In this document: positions 36,013-47,851 of the stretch, in pieces
Layout of the letters: each line of letters opens with the position of its first letter
Numbering within the stretch: the first letter of the stretch is position 1
Origin: Paenibacillus sp. TCA20
Lineage (GTDB): Bacteria; Bacillota; Bacilli; Paenibacillales; Paenibacillaceae
Direction: 5' to 3'
NCBI RefSeq assembly: GCF_000732325.1
Contig: NZ_BBIW01000001.1
Span: forward strand, 496,001-560,000
DNA: 64,000 nt
Notes under the pieces: model-generated
The model's database searches: none
What the model was told of the DNA's origin: nothing
What the model saw: only the letters and a program-made list of their open reading frames with translations
Position numbers and translations under genes: made by a program

Positions 36013-37410
36013 TTAACCGATCGAGCCTTCCATCTCGAATTTGATGAGACGGTTCATCTCCACCGCATACTCCATTGGAAGTTCTTTCGTAAACGGTTCA
36101 ATGAAGCCCATAATGATCATTTGTGTTGCTTCGTCTTCAGAGAGGCCGCGGCTCATCAAGTAGAACAGCTGATCCTCAGACACCTTAGATACGGTTGCTT
36201 CATGCTCAAGCGTAATATTATCGTTCATGATCTCATTGTAAGGAATCGTATCCGAAGTGGACTCGTTATCCAGAATCAATGTATCACACTTAATGTTCGA
36301 TTTAGCGCCTTCTGCATTGCGTCCGAAGGAAGCCAGACCACGGTAGGTTACTTTACCGCCATGCTTACTAATTGATTTGGATACAATTGTAGAGGTTGTA
36401 TCTGGTGCAAGGTGAATCATCTTCGCACCTGCATCCTGATGCTGATCTTTACCCGCTACTGCAATCGAAAGTACAGAGCCTTTCGCGCCGCGTCCCTTAA
36501 GAACAACTGCAGGATACTTCATAGTCAGCTTGGAACCGATGTTACCATCAACCCATTCCATGGTTGCATTTTCTTCTGCAACTGCACGCTTGGTAACGAG
36601 ATTGTAGATGTTCGGAGCCCAGTTCTGAATCGTCGTATAACGTACACGTGCATTTTTCTTAGCGATAATCTCAACAACCGCACTATGCAGAGAGTTTGTG
36701 CTGTAAATTGGAGCCGTACATCCTTCTACGTAGTGTACAAAGCTGTCTTCGTCAGCAATAATCAGGGTACGCTCAAATTGACCCATATTCTCAGAGTTAA
36801 TCCGGAAGTAAGCCTGCAGTGGAATTTCACACTTCACGCCTTTTGGCACGTAGATGAAGCTTCCGCCTGACCATACAGCACTGTTCAGAGCAGCAAACTT
36901 GTTATCTGCCGGAGGAATCACGGTTGCGAAGTACTCCTTGAGAATCTCTGGATGCTCCTTCAGCGCTGTATCAGTATCCATGAAGATAACGCCTTGATCC
37001 TCAAGATCCTTCTGCATGTTGTGGTATACAACCTCAGATTCATATTGAGCAGATACCCCTGCCAGGAACTTTTGCTCTGCTTCTGGAATACCCAGTTTGT
37101 CGAAGGTTTCCTTGATTTCTGCAGGAACCTCTTCCCATGTCTTTCCTTGCTTCTCCGAAGGTCTTACGTAGTACTGAATATCATTAAAATCAAGCCCGTC
37201 GAGATCGCCGCCCCAACGAGGCATCGGCATCTTCTCAAACTGTTTCAAGGATTTCAGACGGAAATCGAGCATCCATTCAGGCTCTTCCTTAATACGGGAG
37301 ATTTCTCTTACAACCTCTTCCGTCAGACCTTTACCTGTTTGGAAAATGGACTTATGCTCATCCCGGAAACCATATTTATACTCTTCCATTTCTGGCGCTT
37401 TTTTTGCCAT
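36013..37410 (-). CDS. sufB: Fe-S cluster scaffold subunit SufB
   Basis: 465 residues with the typical [19 protein letters not shown] opening, [38 protein letters not shown] and the C-terminal [44 protein letters not shown]. It builds iron-sulfur clusters in the SufBC2D complex, taking sulfur from SufS through SufU. GGGAGGTAG precedes the ATG. Last gene of sufCDSUB. Confidence 0.97.
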   Translation of the reverse strand: MAKKAPEMEEYKYGFRDEHKSIFQTGKGLTEEVVREISRIKEEPEWMLDFRLKSLKQFEKMPMPRWGGDLDGLDFNDIQYYVRPSEKQGKTWEEVPAEIKETFDKLGIPEAEQKFLAGVSAQYESEVVYHNMQKDLEDQGVIFMDTDTALKEHPEILKEYFATVIPPADNKFAALNSAVWSGGSFIYVPKGVKCEIPLQAYFRINSENMGQFERTLIIADEDSFVHYVEGCTAPIYSTNSLHSAVVEIIAKKNARVRYTTIQNWAPNIYNLVTKRAVAEENATMEWVDGNIGSKLTMKYPAVVLKGRGAKGSVLSIAVAGKDQHQDAGAKMIHLAPDTTSTIVSKSISKHGGKVTYRGLASFGRNAEGAKSNIKCDTLILDNESTSDTIPYNEIMNDNITLEHEATVSKVSEDQLFYLMSRGLSEDEATQMIIMGFIEPFTKELPMEYAVEMNRLIKFEMEGSIG

Positions 37411-37430
37411 GTGGGTCTACCTCCCTATCG

Positions 37431-40373
<2,943 letters not shown>

Positions 40374-40399
40374 TTAAGATATCCTCCTCCGTTTATTCT

Positions 40400-41182
40400 T
40401 TACGCTTCTTGGCCAACAGTTTCGTCTTCAATTCCCAGTTCTGCCTTGATCCAGTCATAACCTTCTGCTTCAAGACGTTCTGCAAGCTCAGGACCACCAG
40501 ATTTAACGATACGTCCTTGCATCATAACGTGTACATAGTCTGGCTTGATGTAGTTCAGCAAACGTTGGTAGTGAGTGATAATCAAGAAGCCACGATCCTC
40601 ACTCTTCATTGCATTGACACCTTCTGCAACGATACGAAGAGCATCGATATCAAGACCGGAGTCAATTTCATCCAAAATAACGAGCTTCGGATCAAGCATC
40701 ATCATTTGAAGAATCTCATTACGCTTCTTCTCACCACCGGAGAAGCCTTCATTAAGGTAACGATGAGCAAACTCAGGGTTCATCTCAAGATCTTTCATCT
40801 TACCTTCCATTTGGCGGATGAACTTGATCAGAGAAATTTCGTTACCTTCTTCACGGCGTGCATTGATTGCACTGCGCAGGAAGTCGGAATTTGTTACCCC
40901 TGCAATCTCACTTGGATATTGCATTGCAAGGAACATCCCTGCACGAGCACGCTCATCAACTTCCATTTCCAGAACGTCTTCGCCGTTCAAAGCAACAGAG
41001 CCGCCAGTTACTTCATACTTAGGGTGACCCATCAGTGCTGAAGCAAGCGTACTTTTACCCGTACCATTCGGTCCCATGATCGCGTGAATTTCTCCACCGT
41101 TCATGTTGAGGTTAATGCCCTTCAAAATTTCTTTTCCTTCTATTTCTGCTTTAAGTCCTTCAATGACGAAATTTGTAGCCAT
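40400..41182 (-). CDS. sufC: Fe-S assembly ATPase SufC
   Basis: 260 residues, ABC-type ATPase: Walker A GPNGTGKSTLA, signature FSGGEKKRNE, Walker B KLVILDEIDSGLD, H-loop ITHYQR. It drives shape changes in SufBC2D. The frame opens at 41218, but GGAGG precedes the ATG at 41182, and MATNFVIEGLKAEIEGKEIL is the usual SufC start. First gene of the operon. Confidence 0.97.
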   Translation of the reverse strand: MATNFVIEGLKAEIEGKEILKGINLNMNGGEIHAIMGPNGTGKSTLASALMGHPKYEVTGGSVALNGEDVLEMEVDERARAGMFLAMQYPSEIAGVTNSDFLRSAINARREEGNEISLIKFIRQMEGKMKDLEMNPEFAHRYLNEGFSGGEKKRNEILQMMMLDPKLVILDEIDSGLDIDALRIVAEGVNAMKSEDRGFLIITHYQRLLNYIKPDYVHVMMQGRIVKSGGPELAERLEAEGYDWIKAELGIEDETVGQEA

Positions 41183-41284
41183 ATGTGCCTTTACCTCCAA
41201 TAGAAATGAATTTCCCACTTGAAATCATGAAGTATATTTAATAGGGTATCCCCTTGATTTCCAGCTTCACTCGATAAGTGTCAC

Positions 41285-41312
41285 TTTATAATAATTCTAA
41301 ACTGATTCTCAA
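41285..41312 (-). promoter_or_regulatory. suf operon promoter with a PerR/Fur-like box
   Basis: On the minus strand: -35 TTGAGA (41312-41307), 16-bp spacer, -10 TATAAA (41290-41285), about 100 bp before sufC. The 15-mer TTAGAATTATTATAA (41300-41286) over the spacer and -10 differs at one position from the PerR box TTATAATNATTATAA. Just upstream a ten-base direct repeat (TTGAGAATCA twice, 41322-41303) takes in the -35. The remainder of the 388-base gap (41183-41570) holds a long leader and the dps terminator. Confidence 0.55.
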
Positions 41313-41520
41313 TGATTCTCAAGTCATTTATGTGGGAAAGTTTACAGACGCCGTAAACAAAATACCCTTGTCCACATAAACTAAATAGACACAGCTTCCC
41401 GAGGTGCTTCCTAAGTGGTCCAATATTTATGCATTCTATAATAAATAAGGAGGCAAATCAAATGATCTTTCCCCCTTTCACTAAGAAATTATCGGACCTT
41501 TATTGTTCCTTCATATAATG

Positions 41521-41549
41521 AAAAAGTCTGGTCATATCGACCAGACTTT
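41521..41549 (-). terminator. dps terminator
   Basis: Perfect 11-bp stem AAAGTCTGGTC/GACCAGACTTT (41523-41533, 41539-41549), then T residues on the minus strand. Confidence 0.92.
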
Positions 41550-41570
41550 AGAATTGTGAAATTATCTATC

Positions 41571-42035
41571 TTATGCCAAGTAAGAACGCAGCATCCAGAT
41601 ATGCTTCTCCAGATCAGCCTGGAAGCCAGTCAGCATATCTGCTGTCGGGCCATCTCCTGCTTCCTCCGCAGCTTCAATACCTTCTGCATATTCTTCGGAT
41701 AGTGTTGCGAAATCCTCAATCAGATTTTGAACCATGGTCTTCGGATCTTCACCGCCGGATGCCTCTTGGATGGAAGCCAGGTCCAGGTATTCCTTCATCG
41801 TTGCTGCCGGACTACCTTTAATAGTAAGAAGTCGTTCAGCCACTTCGTCCATTTGAAGAGTAACTGCATTGTACAGCTCTTCAAATTTAGTATGAAGGGT
41901 AAAGAAATTCGAGCCCTTAACATACCAGTGGTAATTGTGAAGCTTAACGTACAATACATTAAGATTCGCAACCTCTCGATTCAGCAGCTGTTCAATCGTT
42001 GTTTTGTTTTCTGTTTTATTTGTTGATTTTGCCAT
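41571..42035 (-). CDS. dps: Dps-family DNA-binding ferritin-like protein
   Basis: 154 residues, four-helix ferritin fold. The ferroxidase site pattern is HNYHWYVKGSNFFTLHTKFEELY and MDEVAERLLTIKG. Dps forms a 12-mer, oxidises Fe2+ with H2O2 and protects DNA in stress. A Lys/Thr-rich tail (MAKSTNKTENK) could touch DNA. The frame opens at 42086, but AAAGGATGGGATC precedes the ATG at 42035. A sigma-B-like promoter lies at 42097-42122. Confidence 0.94.
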   Translation of the reverse strand: MAKSTNKTENKTTIEQLLNREVANLNVLYVKLHNYHWYVKGSNFFTLHTKFEELYNAVTLQMDEVAERLLTIKGSPAATMKEYLDLASIQEASGGEDPKTMVQNLIEDFATLSEEYAEGIEAAEEAGDGPTADMLTGFQADLEKHIWMLRSYLA

Positions 42036-42096
42036 AATGATCCCATCCTTTAACTTATATTTATGATCACATTTATCTTTCGCCACTAGTTCTAAG

Positions 42097-42122
42097 TTAC
42101 CCTTGTACGATTTTAATGAAAC
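42097..42122 (-). promoter_or_regulatory. Sigma-B-like promoter of dps
   Basis: Minus strand GTTTCA (42122-42117), 14-bp spacer, GGGTAA (42102-42097). The sigma-B consensus is GTTTAA-N12-15-GGGTAT, so each box has one mismatch. B. subtilis dps is sigma-B-dependent. Whether this genome has sigB cannot be seen here. Confidence 0.5.
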
Positions 42123-42245
42123 AAGTTAAGAACTCTATTCCTTAGAGTAAACTCCGACAAAAATATCATGATCCAGCAGTCTCTGCATTATGCAAATTTA
42201 CGAAATGAAATCTTTGGCGGTTCATCTTATGTAATAGCTTCATTT

Positions 42246-42333
42246 AAAAAAAAGCAGTCTCCTATAGACAGATTCGACTCAAGGATGAAGTATTACCCTC
42301 ATTAGCTTCGCATCGTCCGATAGTGGGACTGCT
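42246..42333 (-). terminator. Long hairpin with T tail after yunC
   Basis: AGCAGTC (42253-42259) pairs with GACTGCT (42327-42333). The bases between them pair further in steps (CTAT/ATAG, GAC/GTC, GAT/ATC, CGA/TCG), giving one imperfect hairpin of about 80 nt. Eight T residues follow on the minus strand. It lies 50 bp after the yunC stop within a 347-base gap (42036-42382). It is much longer than a usual terminator, so a small structured RNA is possible. Confidence 0.55.
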
Positions 42334-42382
42334 ATTCATATTATGTTCGCTTACTACTCCTCAGCTTACTCTTTCATTCCCA

Positions 42383-42685
42383 TTACAGCATTCTTTGCAG
42401 CGCCTCTACCCCACTCATTCCAGGAACTATACCTAATCTTTCAGCTTCAATGGTTACAGATTCCATCGGTGCAGCAAGCAGTTCTGCAATGGTCTTGACG
42501 CCAACTGCCCGAGCTGCGATAATGCTGCGCGCAGCCAAACGCTCGTTTAGCAGGCCAACATCAAGTGCTCCGCACATAATGTATCCTTTGGAAGTCGAGA
42601 CTGTAATCAGTGTTGTTTTGGGTAATTTAACTTCAACTGCTACAAGGGTATGGTCTCCAACTTGAACCGGCTCCAATGTTACCAT
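42383..42685 (-). CDS. yunC: DUF1805 protein YunC
   Basis: 100 residues: VEVKLPKTTLITVSTSKGYIMCGALDVGLLNERLAARSIIAARAVGVKTIAELLAAPMESVT is the DUF1805 pattern. B. subtilis YunC is of similar length and lies near yunD and the suf genes, as here. Function unknown. GGGGGTG lies before the ATG at 42685; the 29 codons upstream in frame (to 42772) have no good start. Confidence 0.9.
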   Translation of the reverse strand: MVTLEPVQVGDHTLVAVEVKLPKTTLITVSTSKGYIMCGALDVGLLNERLAARSIIAARAVGVKTIAELLAAPMESVTIEAERLGIVPGMSGVEALQRML

Positions 42686-42949
42686 AAGTGTAACACCCCC
42701 TTCACTTAACGCGTCTCGACAGTTTATTCCTGGGTCTTCTATATGGTGTGGACAGTAGCGGATACTTTTCATGCTAAAAGAACCATGTCTTAAAACCTAC
42801 CATTCCACCCTCATACTCATAAAAAAATCCTAAATTTTCGTATAAATATGCGTCTATGGTAGTATTCATGATTGCGTTTTAATGATATAGTTAGAGAATC
42901 AATGTACATAAATATTCCATTATAAGAGCAGTGCGAGGTAAATATTATT

Positions 42950-43441
42950 ATGAAAAATACGACGTCAGCAGGCACGAGTAACGAGACCGAATTTCTTTTT
43001 AACGTTGACATTATGATTCACAGCAAGTCCGATGCCCTTGCACTGCAATCCCTTCTCGAAATGCTTAATGCACAAGATCAAATTGCAGATTTCAGAATTC
43101 AGTCCGGAATGAGGCTGGGAGCAAGAATTGAGCAAGCTTTGAAACAAACAGCTGTATCCGATCTAAACTTGAAACCGATTCATAAATCTCCTCTCCTCCC
43201 TGCATCCGGAACGATGAAGAGAGAAGAAGAGGACCGTTGCCCTTCAGAGAAATGGCTTATGTCCGCCATGAAGGAAGGGAGACTGATCAGGCTCGATATT
43301 CGTGATAAGAATGGCAAAGATAAGAGCATTCCGTGCCGAGTTCTTAATTTTGATGCGCTATCCAAGCTGGTCAGCATTTATCATGTGGATGAGAAGCAGG
43401 TCTACTCCATCCATACGTCCGAGATCGAGAAGTATATCTAG
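42950..43441 (+). CDS. Hypothetical protein, 163 aa
   Basis: A soluble-looking protein. The N-terminal part (FNVDIMIHSKSDALALQSLLEMLNAQDQIADFRIQSG) predicts alpha/beta; a middle stretch is polar (HKSPLLPASGTMKREEEDRCPSE); the C-terminal part (LIRLDIRDKNGKDKSIPCRVLNFDALSKLVSIYHVDEKQVYSIHTSEIEKYI) looks like a small beta barrel, as in WYL or SH3-like folds. GCGAGGTAA precedes the ATG. No family recognised. It is monocistronic. Confidence 0.75.
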   Translation: MKNTTSAGTSNETEFLFNVDIMIHSKSDALALQSLLEMLNAQDQIADFRIQSGMRLGARIEQALKQTAVSDLNLKPIHKSPLLPASGTMKREEEDRCPSEKWLMSAMKEGRLIRLDIRDKNGKDKSIPCRVLNFDALSKLVSIYHVDEKQVYSIHTSEIEKYI

Positions 43442-43451
43442 GAATAAGCAA

Positions 43452-43486
43452 GAACGGCCACTCTCAGCTAATGAGAATGACCGTTC
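43452..43486. terminator. Hairpin between the 42950 gene and ywdK
   Basis: GAACGG-CA-TCTC pairs with GAGA-TG-CCGTTC with small mismatches, 7-nt loop; a T run begins ten bases later on the plus strand, overlapping the ywdK stop. Probably bidirectional but not a classical form. Confidence 0.55.
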
Positions 43487-43493
43487 CTTATCC

Positions 43494-43865
43494 TTATTTT
43501 TTTAACACGGACACGACAACAAGAATCCAGCCTATAATGAAGCAAATTCCCCCTAATGGTGTAATTGCCCCGAGAATGCCGATTCCCGTCATGCTAAGCA
43601 CATATAAACTTCCTGAGAACAGTATAATGCCGATGAGCAGCAGTCTTGCCGCCCAATCTAATGCCTTCTTTGGACCGAAGCTGTTGGCAAGAAGTGCAAT
43701 AAGCAAAATTCCAAGCGCATGCATCATATGATACTGCACGCCGGTTTCATACGTAGTAAGCCGCTCTTCACCAATAATCGGTTCAATAATATGTGCACCA
43801 AAGGCGCCAATCAGGACAGACAGCATCGCTAAAATTGAACCTATGGCAACCCATTTTTTTGCCAC
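43494..43865 (-). CDS. ywdK: DUF423 membrane protein (YwdK-like)
   Basis: 123 residues, four membrane segments. WVAIGSILAMLSVLIGAFGAHII and TYETGVQYHMMHALGILLIALL are the DUF423 signature, followed by LLLIGIILFSGSLYVLSMTGIGILGAITPLGG. Function unknown. The start (ATG, 43865) has GAGGAGTG upstream. Confidence 0.9.
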   Translation of the reverse strand: MAKKWVAIGSILAMLSVLIGAFGAHIIEPIIGEERLTTYETGVQYHMMHALGILLIALLANSFGPKKALDWAARLLLIGIILFSGSLYVLSMTGIGILGAITPLGGICFIIGWILVVVSVLKK

Positions 43866-44038
43866 TTGATATGTTCACTCCTCAATGAAATGTATTCTAA
43901 ATTATCTTAACCTAATTTACGCGCCATTTACTAGTGAACATCCCTTTAACATTGTGACAGAACGGTTAGAGAGATACAGCTTGCATTTTAATTTGAATTA
44001 TGGAAAAGTTAACTGTAAATCTATAAAGGAGCGACTTC

Positions 44039-44452
44039 ATGGATAAGAACCAAGTACCCGATTACGAACAACTTCAAGAAGTAAACAATCCCTATGGCAC
44101 TTTTCAGCCGCCCCCTGCTAAGGTTAAGCATTCAGGTCCTGGTATTGCGTCTTTCATTGTTAGCATAATTTCCCTGGTCCTTTACATCGCTGTTCTCGCC
44201 CTGTCACCAGCTGCGGCAGCTGAAATACTTGAGAATCCCGATCCAGAGGCAATGCTGAACAACTTATATGTAATTGTTATCGGACTTTTGATTCTTGCCA
44301 GCCTTGGACTGAATATCATTGGTGTTATCCTTTCTATTATCGGATTGGCATTAAAGAATCGAAAAAGAGCATTTCCACTGGTTGGCCTTATTTTAAATGG
44401 ACTGATCCTGCTGATTGTCATTGGCTTTTTCAGCATGACCGTTGTGGTGTAG
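44039..44452 (+). CDS. DUF4190-like membrane protein
   Basis: 137 residues. A proline-rich cytoplasmic start (YGTFQPPPAKVKHSGPG) is followed by three hydrophobic segments (IASFIVSIISLVLYIAVLAL, LYVIVIGLLILASLGLNIIGVILSIIGLAL, AFPLVGLILNGLILLIVIGFF). The G-hydrophobic pattern with a KNRKRAFPLVGLILN loop resembles DUF4190. AAAGGAGCG precedes the ATG. Function unknown. Confidence 0.8.
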   Translation: MDKNQVPDYEQLQEVNNPYGTFQPPPAKVKHSGPGIASFIVSIISLVLYIAVLALSPAAAAEILENPDPEAMLNNLYVIVIGLLILASLGLNIIGVILSIIGLALKNRKRAFPLVGLILNGLILLIVIGFFSMTVVV

Positions 44453-44491
44453 AATAAATCCTCTTCGCGACGAACCTTTTTGCTGCCTTTT

Positions 44492-44521
44492 TTGCTACAC
44501 ACGCCAAATATGCATTATAAT
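44492..44521 (+). promoter_or_regulatory. Candidate degV promoter
   Basis: TTGCTA (44492-44497), 18-bp spacer, TATAAT (44516-44521). A small dyad TTCACA/TGTGAA follows near 44540 and could be an operator. Confidence 0.5.
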
Positions 44522-44608
44522 GTTTGATGTAAATCCGTTTTTCACACGATGATGTGAATAGGAAGATGATTTATGAAGAAGAAATAACTAAGTATAAAGG
44601 GGATTGAG

Positions 44609-45460
44609 ATGTCGCGAATTAAAATTTTTGCGGACAGTACTAGTGATTTGCCAAAAGAATGGATCCATCAGTATGACATTGGCATTGTCCCTCTCTATGC
44701 CGTATTCGGAGACGAGTCATTGAAGGATGGAGTGGATATCGTTCCTGAAGAGCTGTACGAACGTGTCAAAACAGAAGGACGGCTACCGAAGACTGCAGCT
44801 CCATCACCGGCCGATTTTATGGCCTGTTTTGGCCCTTACATAGATGAAGGCTACGATATTCTATTTATCAGCCTCTCTTCAGAGCTGTCGTCAACCTATC
44901 AAAATGCACTGCTGGCTGCTTCAGAATATCCCGATGGCAGAGTTACCGTGTTTGACTCCCTTAATTTATCAACGGGAATCGGTCTTCAGGTGATCAAGGC
45001 GGTACGCGCAGTGGAAGAAGGGCTTTCGGTTCCCGAAATTGTGAACCGTCTTACCCAGATCCGACCACAGGTTGATACTGAATTTGTAATTGATACATTA
45101 GATTATCTATATATGGGCGGCCGCTGCTCGGGGATGCAAAATTTAATCGGCAGTCTGCTCAAGATTAGACCGGTTATCAAAGTAACGGATGGCAAAATGA
45201 CACCTGCATACAAGGTCAGAGGCAAACGGGAAAAAGCGATGGATCAGATGCTCTCAAATGCACTGAGCAAAGCATATGAAATGGACAATGATATTATCAT
45301 CGTTGTTCACTCCATGTGTGAGGATGATGCGCTTTATCTGCAAAAGGTATTGCAGGAAAAAACAAATGCCAAAGAGGTTGTTCTAGCTACTGCAGGTTGT
45401 GTTATTTCCAGTCATTGCGGACCTAAAACCATTGGTATCATCTACACTAAATCATATTAA
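44609..45460 (+). CDS. DegV-family fatty-acid-binding protein
   Basis: 283 residues: KIFADSTSDLPKEW, VDGV..., PKTAAPSPADFMACF, SLSSELSSTYQNALLAA, FDSLNLSTGIGLQVI, DTLDYLYMGGRCSGMQNLIGSLLKIRPVI. This is the DegV/FakB fold, which holds a fatty acid for phosphorylation by the FakA kinase in Gram-positive bacteria. FakA is not in the window. GGGGATTGAG precedes the ATG. Confidence 0.92.
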   Translation: MSRIKIFADSTSDLPKEWIHQYDIGIVPLYAVFGDESLKDGVDIVPEELYERVKTEGRLPKTAAPSPADFMACFGPYIDEGYDILFISLSSELSSTYQNALLAASEYPDGRVTVFDSLNLSTGIGLQVIKAVRAVEEGLSVPEIVNRLTQIRPQVDTEFVIDTLDYLYMGGRCSGMQNLIGSLLKIRPVIKVTDGKMTPAYKVRGKREKAMDQMLSNALSKAYEMDNDIIIVVHSMCEDDALYLQKVLQEKTNAKEVVLATAGCVISSHCGPKTIGIIYTKSY

Positions 45461-45466
45461 AAAGAA

Positions 45467-45502
45467 AAAGAAGACCCTGCATTATATTGCAGAGTCTTCT
45501 TT
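45467..45502. terminator. Bidirectional terminator, degV / GH105 gene
   Basis: AAAGAAGAC-CTGCA (45467-45481) pairs with TGCAG-GTCTTCTTT (45488-45502) with one mismatch; A and T runs flank both sides. Confidence 0.88.
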
Positions 45503-45515
45503 TCTTATGTTCGTT

Positions 45516-46643
45516 CTATACTGTTATTTCGGTCAATTGTGCCTCGAGCTCGAGACATGCCATAACAAATGGAGCTAATCCTTTAGGATCATCCGTACGC
45601 TGCGGTTCTCCAATATAGTATTCGAATGATCCATCCCTATACGGCTGACCGCCGAGACCAGCTACCTTGCATATGCCTTCCAATGCGTAAGAACCATCCT
45701 CACGTGCTTTAACAAACTGGCGAACGATGCCTTCATGTCCCCTCCGAGCAGCCTCCAATGCATGACTGCCCAAATAACCAAGACGGGCCCCTTTTGCGAG
45801 TGCACATACAAACATTGAGGAGGCAGATGCCTCCAAGTAGTTGCCTTCTTGCTCAGGCAGATTCAGTACTTGATACCATAAGCCAGTCGCCTCATCCTGC
45901 ACCTTCATGATTGCCTCACACACCCGATAGAAGATGCCGATGACCTGACCGCGTTTAGGATGATCCAAGGGCAATGTATCGAGCACATCGGTGATCGCCA
46001 TTACATACCAGCCGAGAGCTCTTCCCCAGAAGTGCGGAGAGCAGCCTGTGATTGAATCGGCCCAAGCCTGTTCCCTGCTCTCATCATAAGCATGATATAG
46101 TAATCCAGTTTCTGGATCTCGTGATACTTTTTCCATCAACAAAATTTCATGCACAGCCTCGTCAAACCATTCATTTGCACCAATCAGATCTGCATAAGCC
46201 GTCATCAACGGACAGGCCATATAAACGCCATCCAGCCACATTTGGAACGGATAGATTTTCTTATGCCATAGTCCTCCTTCGGCCGTTCGAGGATGGCTTC
46301 TTAGCTGTGTCATCAGGTGCTCGATCGCGATTCGATATTTCTCATCACCCATTTCTTCGTACAGAGTAAACAATGTCTTCCCTTGATTCAATTGATCCAC
46401 ATTGTATTCATTCAAACGATATGTATGAATATGGCCGTCATCCTGAATGAATAGATCCATGTTCGTTTTGAGGTAATCAAAATAGATAGGGTCGTTCGTC
46501 GCCCGCCATACTCGTTCAACAGCGGTCATCATGCAGCCATTTTCATAATTCCAGTGCAGCCTTGAATGAAAATCCCCCCATGGCAATTGCTTGTTACGGT
46601 TCATGAATGAATCCAATATCCGAGTAGACCAAATGATATCCAA
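45516..46643 (-). CDS. Glycoside hydrolase family 105/88, unsaturated rhamnogalacturonyl hydrolase-like
   Basis: 375 residues, (alpha/alpha)6-barrel. QMWLDGVYMACPLMTAYAD carries the catalytic Asp of the YteR/YesR family; DSITGCSPHFWGRALGWYVMAITDVLDTLP and ASASSMFVCALAKGARLGYL are family signatures. It removes unsaturated galacturonyl units from pectin fragments after lyase action. It has no signal peptide, so it acts in the cytoplasm. Start TTG, ten bases after AGGAGG. No transporter or lyase gene lies beside it. Confidence 0.9.
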   Translation of the reverse strand: MDIIWSTRILDSFMNRNKQLPWGDFHSRLHWNYENGCMMTAVERVWRATNDPIYFDYLKTNMDLFIQDDGHIHTYRLNEYNVDQLNQGKTLFTLYEEMGDEKYRIAIEHLMTQLRSHPRTAEGGLWHKKIYPFQMWLDGVYMACPLMTAYADLIGANEWFDEAVHEILLMEKVSRDPETGLLYHAYDESREQAWADSITGCSPHFWGRALGWYVMAITDVLDTLPLDHPKRGQVIGIFYRVCEAIMKVQDEATGLWYQVLNLPEQEGNYLEASASSMFVCALAKGARLGYLGSHALEAARRGHEGIVRQFVKAREDGSYALEGICKVAGLGGQPYRDGSFEYYIGEPQRTDDPKGLAPFVMACLELEAQLTEITV

Positions 46644-46790
46644 AGCCCGTTTCCCTCCTATGATTGTTATTCATAATTCATATTTGCCTAATGTGTCCAA
46701 GTATCGAATCTCACTTTTTAACTATATAATGGAAATAAAGCGTATACAAGGTTAAATACACAAAAATACGATCTCCATATAAAATCGCAT

Positions 46791-46825
46791 AAAAAACCGC
46801 TGACAGCATATAAGCTGATCAGCGG
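46791..46825 (-). terminator. pdaA terminator
   Basis: CCGCTGA-CAGC (46797-) with GCTG-TCAGCGG (to 46825), then six T residues on the minus strand. Confidence 0.9.
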
Positions 46826-46849
46826 GCTTGCATATTTCACAGATTAATT

Positions 46850-47626
46850 TCAGTAGGTCTTGGTCTTTAATTCATCCAAGCTTTTGAAGGTGTAGCCCTG
46901 AGCTCTCGCAGCATCTATGATGGAGCCAAGTGCCTCTGTATTGTCCTTGGATACCGAATGCAGCAGAATTACAGCACCCGGATGCAGCTGCTTCATCACT
47001 TGATCATAGGCATACTGCGAGCCTTTCTGAACATTCGTATCCCAATCCTTATAGGCGATGGACCAGAATACATCGGTGTATCCGAGACCACGACTTACTT
47101 CAAGCGTTCGATCACTAAATATTCCTCGAGGTGGCCGGAGATAAGGGTATTCTTTACCTGTCAGCCTCTTGGTCTCTTCCTTGACTTGGTCCAGCTCGAT
47201 CTTGATTTTTTCATTCGAAGTTATCGTGAGATCGGGATGGCTCCAGGAGTGGTTTCCAACGATGTGTCCTTCTTGACTCATCCGGCGAACTAGGTCCGGC
47301 TTGTCCTTCAGATAATGTCCTGTTACAAAAAAAGCAGCAGGCACCTTCTTTTCTTTCAATACATCCAGGATAGCTGGTGTATACCCATTCTCATACCCAT
47401 TATCGAAGGTCAGATACAATTCCTTCTGCTTCGTATCTCCCATAAAAATAGCACCATGCTTCTCCAGAATATGTTTAAAGCCTTCCTCGTTAATGGAGGC
47501 TGATTGTCCGTCCTTGCTTTTCTTAAACCCAAAATGAAATGCGTCCTTCACGGAGGAAGCATGGACCATCTGTGTCCCTGAAATGAGGATTGCGATTATC
47601 GTGCCCAGGACGAGCAACTTTTTCAT
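46850..47626 (-). CDS. pdaA: Polysaccharide deacetylase, PdaA-like (spore cortex)
   Basis: 258 residues. Signal-type N terminus (KKLLVLGTIIAILISGTQMVHA), then LTFDNGYENGYTPAILDVL (the PdaA form of the TFDDG motif, with Asn for the second Asp), HIVGNHSWSHPD with the metal His residues, YLRPPRGIFSDRTL and PGAVILLHSVSKD. PdaA removes acetyl groups from muramic acid, leading to muramic delta-lactam in the spore cortex. AAAGGGGCAG precedes the ATG. Confidence 0.92.
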   Translation of the reverse strand: MKKLLVLGTIIAILISGTQMVHASSVKDAFHFGFKKSKDGQSASINEEGFKHILEKHGAIFMGDTKQKELYLTFDNGYENGYTPAILDVLKEKKVPAAFFVTGHYLKDKPDLVRRMSQEGHIVGNHSWSHPDLTITSNEKIKIELDQVKEETKRLTGKEYPYLRPPRGIFSDRTLEVSRGLGYTDVFWSIAYKDWDTNVQKGSQYAYDQVMKQLHPGAVILLHSVSKDNTEALGSIIDAARAQGYTFKSLDELKTKTY

Positions 47627-47851
47627 TTGTGATCTGCCCCTTTCTTAATTTGATCTTTGGCCCAATTCCACTTGAACGATGTCTAACGAACACAGCAGGC
47701 CTAATACTTTCACTTGCTGTCACTTTACGTAATATAAGCAGATATTTATATTTTTATGTAGTATTTTGCTAATTACTTTCATCCGTTATAATCGAAATGT
47801 AGGGGAACCAAATTGTACTAAAAATACATATTTTCTAAGGAGAGAAGGGCC

